A stretch of DNA of 64,000 nucleotides from assembly GCF_037126465.1 (NCBI RefSeq), contig NC_088210.1, positions 16,765,511 through 16,829,510 of the forward strand, in the 5' to 3' direction. The notes beneath the pieces were generated by a model that saw only the letters and a list, made by a program, of their open reading frames with translations, did no database searches and had not been told where the DNA came from. This stretch comes from Ornithodoros turicata. Lineage: Eukaryota > Arthropoda > Arachnida > Ixodida > Argasidae. Of the stretch, positions 1 through 13,200 are shown one piece after another (within the stretch, counting starts at the first letter, position 1; every line of letters starts with the position of its first letter). Position numbers and translations under genes: made by a program.

Positions 1-128
1 CGATGAAAGAGATGAGATATATATAGAAACATGACAGAACACACGGCAAGTGAGATACTACACGTGCAGAGGCGTCGTAAACTGTCAATATCAATAGTCG
101 GACATTGACATGGCGGATCTAGGACATC

Positions 129-305
129 TAGGTGCACGGACGCTTCGGTGCAAGGACATGTCGGTGCAAACGCTGCGGGCGACGGACAGTTCGGTGCACG
201 GACATTTCGGTGCACGGACATTTCGGTGCACGGACATTTCGGTGCACGGACATTTCGGTGCACGGACATCTCGGTGCACGGACATCTCGGTACAATGACA
301 TGTCG
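129..305. repeat. 16-bp minisatellite
   Basis: About eleven head-to-tail copies of a 16-bp unit (core GTGCACGGACATTTCG), degenerate at both edges and nearly identical in the middle. Because 16 is not a multiple of 3, all frames stay open for some distance on both strands. The resulting short ORFs are therefore not evidence of a gene. Confidence 0.9.
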
Positions 306-575
306 GTGCAAGTGCAACAAGGAAGGAAACGACGAAAAGGGTATTATTAAATAGGCTGTGTCGGCAGCAATGAACTTGATGATTTGCAGAGATTTATTAG
401 TGTGATTTGTCCGTGGTATCTCTATCAAAAAAATATTTATGTACCGGCAACATACACTGAAAGCATAAAGAGACTTATGCAGCAAGTTTTGTACACTCGT
501 AAAATGTGCAAATGTGGACTCGATATTATGAAAAATATATATATATATATATATATATAGATAGATAGATAGATA
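306..575. other. Unrecognised AT-rich spacer with TA and GATA microsatellite
   Basis: No gene seen. It ends in a (TA)n run at about 536-558 followed by a short GATA run, directly abutting the hairpin at 579-812. Confidence 0.6.
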
Positions 576-578
576 GAT

Positions 579-812
579 AGGGGAGAAAAGACACCAGAGA
601 CTGAAGTAGGGAGTAGGGGAAAGTTATTTATTAAGTTGGCATTTAAACTAAGGGTCTGGGGGAGTCTACGTTTCGACGGAAGCTCCGCCTTCTTCGGGAC
701 TTCCGGAGCTTCCGTCGAAGCGTAGATTACCCCAGACCCTTAGTTTAAATGCCAACTTAATCAATAACTTTCCCCTACTCCCTACTTCAGTCTCTGGTGT
801 CTTTTCTCCCCT
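579..812. repeat. Long hairpin (foldback MITE-like element)
   Basis: Two arms of roughly 110 bp are near-perfect reverse complements. The left end begins GGGGAGAAAAGACACCAGAG and the right end finishes CTCTGGTGTCTTTTCTCCCC, with a very short loop near 690-700. TA microsatellite DNA lies on both sides (536-558 and 857-874), as expected for an element inserted into a TA run. No coding capacity. Confidence 0.85.
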
Positions 813-895
813 ATCTATATTCAACATCCTGGTCGTTCGAACCTCAATTTTGTAGTATATATATATATATATATATTTGATATTATGTGAAGTAC

Positions 896-966
896 TAAAA
901 CCAAGACGAAGGGCGACACACACAGGTGCCGCTACCTGCGTGCGTCGTCCTTCGTCTTGGTTTCAG
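896..966. repeat. Short inverted repeat
   Basis: ACCAAGACGAAGG at the left pairs with CCTTCGTCTTGGT at the right around a loop that is itself partly palindromic. Non-coding. It is close to the larger hairpin but does not share its sequence. Confidence 0.7.
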
Positions 967-999
967 CGTTTTTATCCGTCATGACATACTAACAGGCCC

Positions 1000-2505
1000 A
1001 ACTTTATGTTTTACGTCGATATTCCTGTTTATGGATATACAGGGTGCCTTTATAAAGACAAGGTGCTCTGCGTGAAAAAAAAAAGAAAAAAAGAGAGAGA
1101 GGGACGTTGGAGCGTTCTCTGGTACTTTTTGTGTTTTGCGCGTTTTTTTTCTCTTTTTTTTTTTTTTGCACCAAAAGTAAAAGTCTACGTGAGGCGTACG
1201 TCACTGGGAAACAATTGGGATGGCTGATTAATGAATGGCGCTGTCTCTCTTGTAACCGCGATGACGTCACAATTCTCCTCCTCCTCGTTTCGGCCTGCAG
1301 AGCGAGACGAGCGGAAACGGGCGCATCGATGTTCGGGGGACTGCGTATAGATTTTTTTTTCGTCAGTTCTCACGTCAAGTTACGTCCTTTCGTAATTCGC
1401 CAGAAACAGCAAAATCTTTTGGGTGGCTTTCTGGGCTCCTTTAAACGTATTGAATATCATTTATTTGTCATTGTTGTTTCTTCTCTTCTCTTCTTCACCT
1501 CTTCTTTCCTATTTTCTTTCTTGCGTTGAGAAAAAGCACTTCTTACATGTCTCAAGTCAAAATGTCATCCACTTTTGGTTCTTCTTGAACTGGATCATGA
1601 AGTCCCACAAGCATTTCTTGCATGGCTCGGCCGGCTCTGGTTCGCTCTCCGCCCTCTGCTAGGGCGCCATGTGACAGTGCAACGGACGGCACCTGTTTTC
1701 ACACAATGAGCCTTTTAATGCTGTGGTCGCATGTACGACGGAACTCCGCCGGAAGGACGCTCTTTTTTTTTTCTTTTTTTTTTTACAGACACACAAGTTC
1801 GCAACGGTTCTCGGTTTTGAGGACCTGATATGTCCAGGCTCTACTCTACGACCTTCGAATCTAAACCACCCACCCATTTTATTAACTAACCAAATCAATT
1901 ATGAGAGCTTATTAGGGCTGGTACGTGCTGTTGAAACAATATTACGTCTAAGTATGCACTGCCGCAAGAAGGTTTATGCAGCGCGGTTTTGGAACAAAAA
2001 ATGAACCATGAATTTCGGAAAATCATTCCTCGAGACGCACCCTATTTAGAAAAATGCGACCAAGGAAGCATAAACGAAACTACGTATTTCAAACATCTTC
2101 AACAGGCTGAACGTATTGATCCCCCCGGCTTCTCGTACACTCATCTCCGTCTCATGTTTTTATTTTTATTTTATTTTATTTTTTACCGTAGACGATGAAC
2201 ATAGAAAAAGCCATGTGCATCTTTCGTAGGTTTCTGTTACTTCTTCAAGTACCTGTTGGCATCATTTCGACTGGCCTACAAACATTCCACAAGGAGCAAA
2301 GTCTTTGAATTATGCGACGTCAGCAAAGCCGTGGAACCTTCTCACATGAACATCGTATCCACACAGCGTGAGTGGGAAAAAGAATGCCCTTCGCCATCGG
2401 ATGCCCTGGTCAAGGTATCAATCAACCATCAAATATTACTGTATCTTTCACAAGAAACGCGATATGGGCCTGTCGGCACATTTTCTAAATCCTTGACAGA
2501 ACCTT
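1000..2505. other. Unrecognised region upstream of the PEP-synthase-like gene
   Basis: No convincing exon found. It contains several poly-pyrimidine and poly-purine tracts (about 1074-1100, 1144-1167, 1762-1784) and a palindromic CRE-like TGACGTCA near 1263. The missing N-terminal exon(s) of the gene starting at 3824 may lie here or in 2730-3800, but I could not identify them. Confidence 0.4.
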
Positions 2506-2510
2506 CCTAG

Positions 2511-2726
2511 TACCCTTGTCACACGGTCTTCAACGATGTTTGCAACCAACGGCCATTGATACCAGAGCGCGTAGCGACACCTAGCGTGTAACGTGTAAAC
2601 CTGTCGGGGGCATTGGATCCAATGCTATTTGAGGAGTTCACACGCTACACGCTTGTTGTCGCTACCCGTATGTTCAATGACCATTGGTTGCAATGATCAT
2701 TGAAGGCTGCCCATATGACAGGGGTA
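2511..2726. mobile_element. Inverted-repeat MITE (family with 26308-26925)
   Basis: Terminal inverted repeats TACCCTTGTCACACGG / CATATGACAGGGGTA with further internal complementarity (the two arms carry related CAACCAACGGCCATTGA and TCAATGACCATTGGTTG). It is about 216 bp with no ORF. The same termini bound the larger element at 26308-26925, so both belong to one non-autonomous DNA-transposon family. Confidence 0.75.
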
Positions 2727-2799
2727 TACGTCTGACAGCAGATCATGTTGATGGTGGAGTACGTGTTCGCGTCACTATGTTCTTGTCCATGTCTTGCTC

Positions 2800-2832
2800 C
2801 TTTAGGTTAGATTGGGTAGGGTTAGGTTAGGT
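2800..2832 (+). repeat. Short TTAGG-like stretch
   Basis: A few imperfect copies of TTAGG, the standard arthropod telomere repeat, occur in a row. It is too short and imperfect to be a telomere; at most an interstitial remnant, and chance is possible. Confidence 0.35.
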
Positions 2833-3432
2833 GAGCTATGCTATCAGACACATACCCGCGCCTTATCTGGCGTATATGCACCACTTTTATTCTTATTTAC
2901 CGCTTTATATATTTCGGGTCGCCCTGTAGTTTCCAGGAGTGTGGAAGGCCACGAGGCCTATACAAGCCGAATACCGACAGCGTTCCTCGATGGGCAGTTA
3001 TTTCAGCAGAGATGTTTATATGCCGTAAAAGCTTAGTTAGTGGGGTGGAGAACAGACAGAGAGTATTACATTTATGCTCTCCTTTTCCTTTCTTTATATC
3101 TCTCCTTGTTACCGCACGTCAGTGATGTGGGAGTACGAGAGCAAACTCGGTGACCACAATTATAAAAGAACTTACAAGGACGAGGCACACACAGACGGAC
3201 AGTGTTCAACTAGCAACTGATGTTTCTTCTTGTTGGACGCCGTTCGTATGTGCGTATTTTGTCGTTGTGCGCTCTTTTAGCATGGAGAATTTCAATTCAC
3301 GCTCCTCGCCGTCGGCACCCCGTTCGGTGACTGTATCACTTTCACCCATGATCTAATCTTATCATCTTGACAGAATACAAAGGACACAGACAGCTGTTCT
3401 TATCCTGTACAAATGCTCGAACCCAAGCAGCA

Positions 3433-3565
3433 AAATGCACTGAAAGTCCAGTGCAATAGGGGTGGACGGGTAGATGAAAGGCCTTGAACAGATTCATGAA
3501 ACTACAGAACATTGATAAGACACATACCGTCCACCCCTAATGCACTCGACTTCCAGTACATTGTG
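3433..3565. mobile_element. Small inverted-repeat MITE (family with 40811-40942)
   Basis: The arms are reverse complements around GTGCAATAGGGGTGGACGG / CCGTCCACCCCTAATGCAC. A second copy in the opposite orientation sits at 40811-40942 and shares the internal sequence as well, which shows it is a mobile family and not a chance hairpin. About 130-150 bp, no coding capacity. Confidence 0.8.
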
Positions 3566-3823
3566 CTGCTTGGGAACCGATAGCATAAAGTATGTTTTTT
3601 TTTTTTTTCTACTTTGAGTAGCTACTAGACTTTGAGTAGCTTATCCCGCTGTGAGCGGGCTCACATCTCCATTTTTTTTTCTCCTATCATGATCATCAGT
3701 CTGGGGCAAAATCAGTACAAAAGCAGTTTCAGCAATACAAATTAGCAGCAAAGCAGTACAGAATAAAAGCAACTGCGGACAGGCACCACAAAAACGTCGT
3801 GTATTTTCTTCCACAATGCCCAG

Positions 3824-6800
3824 AACGAGGACAGCTTCTTCTTGTACGGAGTCAACTCCACGGGCCACAAGCTACTTCTCTATTTCTCCCGGCTGAAAAA
3901 CTCCATAGCTGAGCTGTGGATGTGTCTGTATGCTGCTGACGGCACCAGGTACGTCCTTCCCTGCGGTTTCACGTTGGACCGCAGCGACCAGAACAGCTTT
4001 GCTGGAAAGGGACTCAAGATTCAGTGCCTAGCTCCTGCCAGACGTTGGAGAATCGCGTTCAACGGACTTCTCAGGTTAGTTCTCTATGCGTTAGACGTTG
4101 TCCGTTTCCTACAAATAAAATAGACGGAAATGACCCGGTACTCCGTGATCGGAGAAAACCGAACATACTCAACGATCTATCGTAGGTAACTTTCAACCCA
4201 GCGTTCAGCCCAGTCAAGCGTTCGAAGAGTAAAAAGCACCAAAGTCATATTGGTGTGGAGAAGCTAGCAAAACCTTTTCCTGGCTAACCTTTTCTTGCTT
4301 TTTTTCTCAATAAACATATCCCCCCCCCCCCCTAGCAAACCTATATTTTTTGTTCATGCTGTACCTTGCCACCGCTCCGCCATTCTTTACCAAAAAAAAA
4401 AGGTCTGATCTCTAGCTGACGTCACGGAATCATTGGGTGTCCCGCCAATCACAGCCACACTTTCAGTACACGCACTTATTGCTACAGGCGAGCTAGGACA
4501 GTGCTATGGATCGTGAGATTGTGAGAGAGGCAACTCTATACAGCCATGTCATCGTGAGGTGCCTTAATTTCTTTTAAATCTTTAAGTGCATGACCGATTT
4601 TCATGCACCCTCACGTTGCACTGAGACCTCATCCGGGTTCTTCATTATTGACTTCGTATACAAATTAAGACCGATTAATCGTTCAAAAGTGTGTTTGAAT
4701 ATATCTGTCAGTACCAGGACAGAGACACATTTGCACCCTTGACCAATTTTTCGTCTATGTCAGCTCTGTTCTGTTCCTGCCTGAAGTGTGTATTATTGTT
4801 TCATTCCTTGTCTCATTCAAACCGCGTTCAATTTAGTAGAAGTTCACGGTTGTTTATGGGCACCTTGAAGAAGCATCGAGTACACATCGAACATATAGGG
4901 TGTCTGCAGATAAACCTAAGTCGCATTTACAAATGTAACTTGTTGTGTACTGTATATGTCTGCTGTCGTTGTCGGGCTCACTGCTTTAGAAAGTATATGG
5001 GTGAGTTTTGTTCGCAGGGTTCTCGTGAACCTCGCTAAGTTTCAGCACGAAATAGGCACAGACGTGTTCCCCTCTAGTTTTTCCAGGGAATGACATATTT
5101 TCGAAGACTTGACACGATCCACTGATTTTTGGTGAAAGTGCCACTAATTCTTTCCTTCGATTGCAGGAAGAGCACGACCGAAGACAACGATCTCGATGGA
5201 CCCGAAGTGCACGTTAAGTTTGGCTTTATGTAAGTACATTTGGGCTATCTTATGCTACATATCCTTTCTTGTTTATTCTGTCGCGCGTCCAATAAAATCT
5301 CTTCGCACAGCAAGTCAGTGAATGCACGATCAAACCCGTCGATTTCGCATAAAATGGCACGAGATTTAAATCCACTATCTGCTTGTCGACATGCTTGGTT
5401 TGTGACATACGAAAAGTGGCAGCATCAATTGGGCGTTATAGGCCGTCACGTGACCACGTCACGAGGTGTCACGTAGTGGTTGGAACTGTGAAACCGTTGC
5501 TTTAATATTATGAAGGTAAACGTGCTATATGGCGAATTCTGCTGCTTGTTTTCGTGCAGTCGGTATGGGTTCAGCGTAGAGGTAGTCAAGGAGGTCGCCG
5601 TAGGCTGCCTCACAGGCGTGGGCACCGTCACGACTGACGCTCTTGGGGGCGGGGGGGTTGCGTCCTGGACCGATTTCTAAGGGAACTGTGCCGACATATG
5701 TGTGACAGCGTCTGAGGAAAACCCGGGGAAACGCACCGGGATTCGAACCCGGGTACCTCCCAGTCTAGACGTGACCAAACCACGAAGCACCATCTGTAAA
5801 TATGCCATAAATAAAGCACTGAGGCACGCGGGCTGGTAGGTGGTGGCAACTGCTTGAGAAACAAACAAAGTGCGAAGAGCGTTGCACTGAAGCGCCCAGT
5901 GTGGCACGAACACTCAAGACAGTGTAAGCTTTCCTGCACTACAGCGACCAGTGGCCTTTTCCATTACTCCGTCAAACGCCATGTACATACATGTATTGTT
6001 CCAGAGAGACAGCATCGAAAATAACAATATGAAATCAGCGAGTCGTAGCACATCAGAAAGTGTTATCATGATAACGGCTCTGAAAACACGAAAAGCAAAT
6101 CGCCTCGTTCCTTTTAAGTGGCTGGCACACGTTGCTGATCTTTGGTTTGATAGCTTTCTCCACCGTATCGTTTTCGCAGAGTGCATCCGATCTATTACAA
6201 CGATTGTTACGATCGTTACAATAGGGCTGTGAACCGTGCGAGTCTTTGAATGGGGCTTCGTATCTTGACGGTGAACGACAAACACAAAGGCACCTCTGTT
6301 TGAAGATCAGAGTCCCCTATATACTGACACTTCTTCAACATCTTTTGTCTTTGCCCTTGTCTTTTGCTGCTTCCAGTTCGAATGTTTTTTGTCAAAATCC
6401 TTTGCCTTTTTAAGCGTGTAGTGTTGTCACGTACGTATTTATTTATTAATTGGCGAGTGGGCTAAGGCGTCCGCTCGTTGGTGGTAACCAAGGTCGTGCT
6501 GAAGACTGGGAGGTGGTGGGTTCGAATCCTACCGCCGGCTGTGCTGTCTGAGGTTTTCCCTGGGTTTTCCGAAGACTTTCCAGACGAATGTCGGCACAGT
6601 TCCCCCTGAAGTCGGCCCAGGACGCATACTAACACCCCTGTCCCCCACTCCTTCCTGCTATCCTCTCTCCGTCTTTCCACATCTGTACGTCGCTCATAGC
6701 CACAGTTGCTTCGCGGCGCTAACACCCAATCAAAAAAAAAAAAAAAAATTTATTAATTGGTGCGTCTCAATTTATTCGTTGCTGTATTCGACATGGGAAG

Positions 6801-9800
6801 TAATCATATATGCAGTAAATATCTGGTGGTAAAATGCAGGCATAAACGCGAACAATCCGGGGCACCCACACGCACAATGAGTCCCTAATGCAGTAAAGCA
6901 TGTCAATAAACGAAAAAAGAAAAAGAAGCTATGTTACAATAATAAAAATCACACTGACGTTAGAGTGCACAAACAGGCGAGGGTGCGACGAGTGAAAATA
7001 AGAAGTAACAACAGCTGTGAATGCACGATGGGTATATATGTATGGGCGGTATGATGATTGAACTGTATATACGTAAAAGTTGGAAATGCAAAAAGAAAAA
7101 AAGAGGACAAGCACGGAGATGAATAAAGAGTTCCTCAAAATCACACTAAAAAATAATAATGGTACCGTGATGTTACACGTAAGATTTTGTCCGTCTGTAG
7201 AAGGAGCTCCTCAATGGCTCGTTGTGGCCACTCTTACGAGCAGCAACTCTCGCTGGAATATTGAACATTGCGCGAGGGTGATGTCTCTTCTTCCAGTACG
7301 CAAACTCGATTGAAAAGCGTCGCTTATTTAGTCCTCTCTCGTTCTCTTATGGGATTTGGGAAGGGGTGCGAGGAATTCTGGGGCGCGTACAGATCAAAGA
7401 CTTTGAGCGCTGCAGGCAGACTTGTGCGTAACGCGTTACTAGTAATTGCGTTACTTGTAATCAATTACTTTTTGAGTAATTTTTCGAGTAATCAGTTACT
7501 TTACTGTCAAAGTAATTTTTCGAGTAATCAATTACTTTTCGGAGTAATCGATTACTCAGTAAGTGATTACTTTTCCGGTGGAGATTAACTTATCTTTCAG
7601 ATGTTCTGCCCCGAGTCAAGGCCCTCGTGCCGTCAGCCTTTGTTGGGCCGTTCTACTATAGCAAGCGGAGGTCATTGTAATAACGTTCTGAAATTTCAGG
7701 GTATCTCTCCCTAATCTCTTCCTACACCAGTGTGGTGGTGCCTGTAGCTTTGGACTTTGGAGGTTTAGTGAGTCTGGGGAAGTTCCACGCAATGTTCTTC
7801 GACAATCGGGTCAGCGTCTTCCCGGGCGATAGATACAGTAGACTGACAGATCTACCTGTCCTACGTGTTTGTTTCTCGTGCTATTTCAGCTGTTCCGCTG
7901 TTGAACTTTTTTTTCTTTTCTTTTTTCTTTTCTGAGGCAGACAAAGACGGGTATAATTTGCGTGAATGAAGAGTAATGACCGGAATAACGCGTTACTTTT
8001 CTACTCGTTACTCAATTACATTTAGAGTCGAGTAATTGGTAACTGTAATCAATTACTTTTTGCGTAGAAGTAATGGTAATCAATTACTTTTTTTCGAGTA
8101 ACGGGCACAAGTCTGGCTGCAGGTTAGCTAAGATCACTGTCCTTCCGAAAGAACGCCATGTTTGTCATACAACCTGTTGCAGCCAAATACTTGTGGACGA
8201 GGCTTTCGCTGACCCTCGAAACGTTCACACATTTATTTAGTATGTGCAAACCTTTATACCATGGCGTTACTCTTACAGTTGGACTCCTGTGTCCCACACG
8301 CTTGAGTACCCAGTGGAAATTAGTCCCGTCTTGATGGCCGAGGAGTTCGCTAAGCTCCCGCTCGTCAAGATGCTGTGGCAGATCGAACAGTAAGCATTAC
8401 GCAGTGGGCATTCTTATGGACTATCAATTGCATGACCCTCTTTTGGTTAATGCGCTTGCGTTCGCAGGTTTGGTACAGACATCGACGCCTATGACCAAGC
8501 TGGCATGATGACAGGCGAGGTGTTTATTGACGGCAAGAGGACCGAGATTCAACTCTGGGGTTCCAGAGTTCGCTCGAAAGGTAACTGAACTTTGGTGATA
8601 TGCATTCGTGAGAGATGTACCTGCAACCTTGTAAAGAATAGCCAGGTCAGTATCAGGACCGTAATTCTGTTGCTGTTGCGCAGGTGTTTTATCATACGCC
8701 CCTGGTAGCGAAGATCATCACTTCGGCTTCTTGGAGGTTAGTCAATGACCAGATGCGTCAAATCGAAGTGAATATTGGGTAGTCATGCGCGCCTGCACTT
8801 TTTCTTTTGCTATCAGTCGAACAATCGTGCGCGCCTGCATGATGAGAGCATCATGAGAGCTATAGACAGGCCCATGACATTAAAAAGGAACGAAGGAACA
8901 CAAAAGGAACAGGAGTCCTTCTCAAGAAAACCGGCATTGCGAAGCGCGCTCTCATTGGTCTCCGCAAACGATTTGTCCAATCATCGCGAGAGATCGTTTC
9001 AATAGACCGAAGGAGGGGGGAGGAGGAGGAGTGTCGTTGGGAGGAGCCCGAGAGGTCTGCCTGCCTGATTAGGCGGCATGTTTCTCGGGAAGGGAAAGGT
9101 GGTGGAGAGGAGGAGAGGAAAAGGTGAAGTGGAAGACCGAGCGGAATCCGCTCGGGGGGAGGATAGCTGCGTCCATGGGCCGACTTCGGGGGAACTGTGC
9201 CGGCATACGCCTATTACACATCTGAGGGAAACCCAGGAAAAACCCCAGACGGCACAGCCGGCCCGCGGATTCGAACCGCGGACCTCCCGGTCTCCAAGCG
9301 CACGCGTTACCGCTGCGCCACCGGAGCTGGTTTTTTCAATAGACCAATCCGAGGCGCCTCCGCATTGTCGCGCTTCTTGAGAAGGAGAGAGAGAGAGCTA
9401 GGGAGGGAAAGCGTACAAAACTTCGCACTTTAGTGCCCCTTTAACGATACTAGCTGAGTTAAGATTTAATTCTGGTTTGGATTTATCTCTGGTTCTCCGA
9501 AAATCATGATTTTAAAGGGGTTGGGACGCTTTAGTATATGCAGGGTTGATTGAGGCGAGTCACATTTGTTGTTGTTGTTGTTGGGGGAGATGTGTCACAC
9601 CCCTTCAACGTGTTGCGCTGTTCGGGTCCTGTCGTCTCGCACAAAAAGAAAAAAAAAGATAGGTTTCATTGATAGCGGGCTCGCTTGTTTGCTCACCAGC
9701 TCGCTGGATTTTCTAGCTTTCTGCTGCGTATAGCTTATGGTTCATTCTGTTTCCGTCAGGATGGAAAAATTTATCACTTGGTTCACACGCACGACTACGC

Positions 9801-10284
9801 AGGTTCGGAAGGGTAAATTATGTCACGTTCCAACTCATCTATAGTACAGATTATGGATCATGCTTTGATATGTTTGTACATTTCTCGTCCTATTACTACA
9901 GCCTGTTCTACGGAAGTATGTATCTGCCGAATCAACGGATGCTTCCAATAGACTACTGCCTTGTACGAACCAAAGAACTCAAGTACGGAAAGCCACTCAG
10001 GCTTTATATCAGTGCAGGTGCGTATCATATGCGTGAAGACCTTGCGATGAATTGCAGAGAGGCTTCTGGAGGACAAAGAGCCCATAGTCGAAAGCGACAT
10101 CAGTGCGCGTTAACGTCCGTTAATTTGAACTTCCAGGCTCTGAAGACAATCCTATCCATGTCAGTCACATTGACAAAACCTTAACGTTCACAACCGAAGA
10201 CAGTTCGAAAGAGTTCCAAGTCGTGGCTAATCGTCTGGTGTCGGGTGATATCAATGGCAATGGAATCACCGTTCGCATAGAAAA
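3824..10284 (+). CDS. Exons 1-8 of the PEP-synthase-like gene: N-terminal domain
   Basis: These eight exons encode about 302 residues before the ATP-grasp domain. The reading starts NEDSFFLYGVN after a CAG acceptor at 3821-3823. Two successive segments have the alternating hydrophobic pattern of a beta-sandwich (LWMCLYAADGTRYVL; GEVFIDGKRTEIQLWGSRVR), typical of the N-terminal region of arthropod PEP-synthase-like proteins. The exon at 8279 starts one base into a codon so that the junction reads FGF-I-WTPVSH. This part is not related to the bacterial enzymes as far as I can see, so its role is inference. Exon 1 opens in phase 0 without ATG. Confidence 0.85.
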
Positions 10285-13200
10285 GTAAGGCACAACAGGG
10301 TCATACATCCCAAGTAGCACAACACGTTGGCCCAGTATTGGCTATAGCGGCCCAATATTGGTCCAATCTTGGACCAATGGGAAACATCTTGGCCCAATAT
10401 TGGCCGGATATTTGCAATACCGGCACAATATTGGTCCAATCTTGGACCAATATAGGGCCGGTATTGCCAATATTGGGCAGAGATGTTGTTCTGCTCGGGA
10501 TCTTTTGGTTCGTTGATAGGCACCTCCACAAGTGATGCATGTATTGTCTTATCTGTAGGAAGGGACCGACGACGTATCGAATTCCAGAGCACTACAGGCA
10601 GCTCGTTACGTCGACGCCACAAAGTACAGTATACGACAATTTCCGTGATGTACAGCTCGCGTCGAAGTTAACTTGAACATCGCTCTAGCCTGCGAAGCGG
10701 GAAGAGAGCCACCCTGGCAGAGCCCAGCAGAGAACAATGCCGTTCAAGTTAACTGTGGTGCGATCTGTACACTCGTTAGTAGTAAACGATCTTCAACGGT
10801 CCTCAAAGACGCGGTTTTTCGTCTTCTTCAAGGCGATGTCAGCGTGGAGCACCCACTTGGAATAGGCATCGAGCAACAGATCTGCAGGAGACCTGAACTG
10901 ACGGGCGGCAAAGGTTCCTCGTTGGCTTTGCTGCATTCTATCAGCGAACGGAAAAGAATGGTAAATAAGTAAAATAAAAAGGCAGTCTAGCTGGCTCTTT
11001 TAACCGAATGTTTCAAATATACGTCTTGTAGTTCACCGTGCCACGAGCCTTCGTGATCACTACCAGGGCGTACAGTGTATTTTCATCGAGCGCACAGTTC
11101 CAGCAGCTCGTGAAAGAGGTCACAGTGTCGCAAACATCGTAAGATTCATACAAGTGCCTCCTATAATGTGGGAGTCATGCTTATACGTTTCCACGTTCCT
11201 TCTTGCCAATAGGGGAGGCAGTCTGTCTCAACTCAAAGACACTTGCAAGAGGTATAACTTTTAAATACTGTTTCCTGTTACACGGACTGCAAGAGGCTGC
11301 ATGACTAGCCTAAGGCACAGTATTGCCGAATGTGTTTAAACATGCTTGCTGCGTAACATTTTCAGAGTTGTTCAGTCTATGGCGAAGCTTCCACTACAAG
11401 AAGTGATCAAAGATGAAGTCGTGGAATGTCTGCAGAAGTTTGGAAGCGATTACGAAAAGCGCACTTTTGCAGTTCGCTCGTCTGCAGTCGGTAACCTTGG
11501 ATTTTTATTATTCATTCTATGGTTTTGCACGTTTCTCATTCCTGTCGGTAAATGTACCGTTGTTGTCATCAGGAGAGGACTCCGAAGAGACGTCTGCAGC
11601 TGGACAAATGCAGACATTTCTAGGCGTCCGGGGAACTTCGAAGGTACGTCAGCCTGTTAAAAAAAATGACCGCCGCAATTTTATGGGTACGTGTCTCATG
11701 ACGTTTGCGATGACGTGCATAATGCATTGCGCTCGTCTGGCATGCCATTGGGCCAACCACAACGTGGTACCCTATGATCACGTGACGTGTGCCGATGTAC
11801 GGAGAGTCGTCCCTGTGCTGGAGCTCACCTCGGCACGTTTGCTTAAGTATAAGGCCCCTTTGCCCCTATTCTCATGCATTTTGCAGTAAAAAGAAAGAAA
11901 CGCGACACGAATATTACCAGGCTCTCATTAAAATAACCTTCGTGATCGTTGCAGATTTTCGAGAGCATTGTCAGGTGCTGGGCATCTCAGTTCAATTTTG
12001 CAGCGGTGAACTACAAAAGGTATATATATTTAATCATGCACTTGCATATCTATCCTAAATTGTCGAGCTCACCAAACAAAGTCTCAAATTCAAAGGTCAA
12101 TTCAAATGACGTGCCTCCGCTCTGCAGGCAGTACGGCCAGCTAGTGAATTCCCCGATGGCTGTAGTCATACAAGAGATGGTACCAGCAAGTGTAGCAGGT
12201 GTTATGTTCACCTGCGACCCCGTCACTGGCGATCCGTCATATATTGCAGTAACGGCGAACTACGGACTCGGAGAGGTAATCACGACGCTGCGAGGTGTAC
12301 TGCTTTAACTGTATACCATATATTCTGTGAGTTCTTCCGTAGTCGGTTGTCTCCGCGTCTGCTGAACCAGATACATTCTTGCTCAAGAGGACGGATGGTA
12401 TGAGGCCAGTGCTGCACTCGGTGCAACTCGGACAAAAGAGCGTGTACATGACAGAGTCAGGTGAGATGAACAAAGGTTGAGTTAGGAATGTGTCCTGATT
12501 TTTGTAGGGCTAGTAGGGCTCAATGATAGGCAAGCCTGAGCGATGGGCAAGAACACCTAAACAAACACAAACACAGGACAGACTCTGTCTTCCCTCGCAC
12601 CGTCTACATGTTCATGAAGTTCGTTGTTGTCAATTAAACGTCTTGCTGGTTTTGGGCCTTCGTGTTTGTGTTTGTTTACGTGTTCTTGACCATCGCTCAG
12701 GCTTGCCTATCATGAAATTTATCCACCAGCTAGCCTGCATTTACGCCATTCTGTCATAGTAGGGCTCGTTACGGAGACGTATTTGTCTCGTGTTCTATCG
12801 TGCGTGTATGTCTATCGTTTCTGTCGTGTCTCTTATCTGTCTATCGTGAATTTTAGAAACGGAGGGCGTGCTGATGCAACCCGTTTCCGAAGAGAAGACA
12901 AAGCAGAAGTGCATGACAGACGAGCAAGTTGAACAACTGGCTTTCATTGGAACTCAGGTCAGTGTTCTATGAATAGCTGGCATGTGTCTGCGCCGCCTTT
13001 CGAAATGTGGCGGTCTCTGTTGAAAAGTTAAAAGCGTACGGTCAATTTTGTTTTTCGTTGTTTACTTTCTCATATTCCTTGTTATTCTTGGTGTCAGTCA
13101 TTCGCTATTTTTTTGCTCTTTCAAGTAATGCCATTTTTGTAGTTTTTGTATTCAACTTTTTTTAGAGCCATAAGTGGCGAAACCACACCCAAAAAGTTTT

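Noticed and set aside
91..350. Overlapping short ORFs with RCTDISVHGH repeats
   Set aside because: Created by the 16-bp minisatellite.
2800..2832. Telomere
   Set aside because: Only a handful of imperfect TTAGG units; chance or a small interstitial remnant.
6450..6530. Functional tRNA gene
   Set aside because: A and B boxes are present but there is no cloverleaf with acceptor stem; body, poly-A and target duplication show a SINE. The same applies to 5.7, 9.3, 16.1 and 20.2 kb.
10266..10622. 118-codon minus-strand ORF with WSKIGPIL repeats
   Set aside because: Derived from the CCAATATTGG MITE palindromes.
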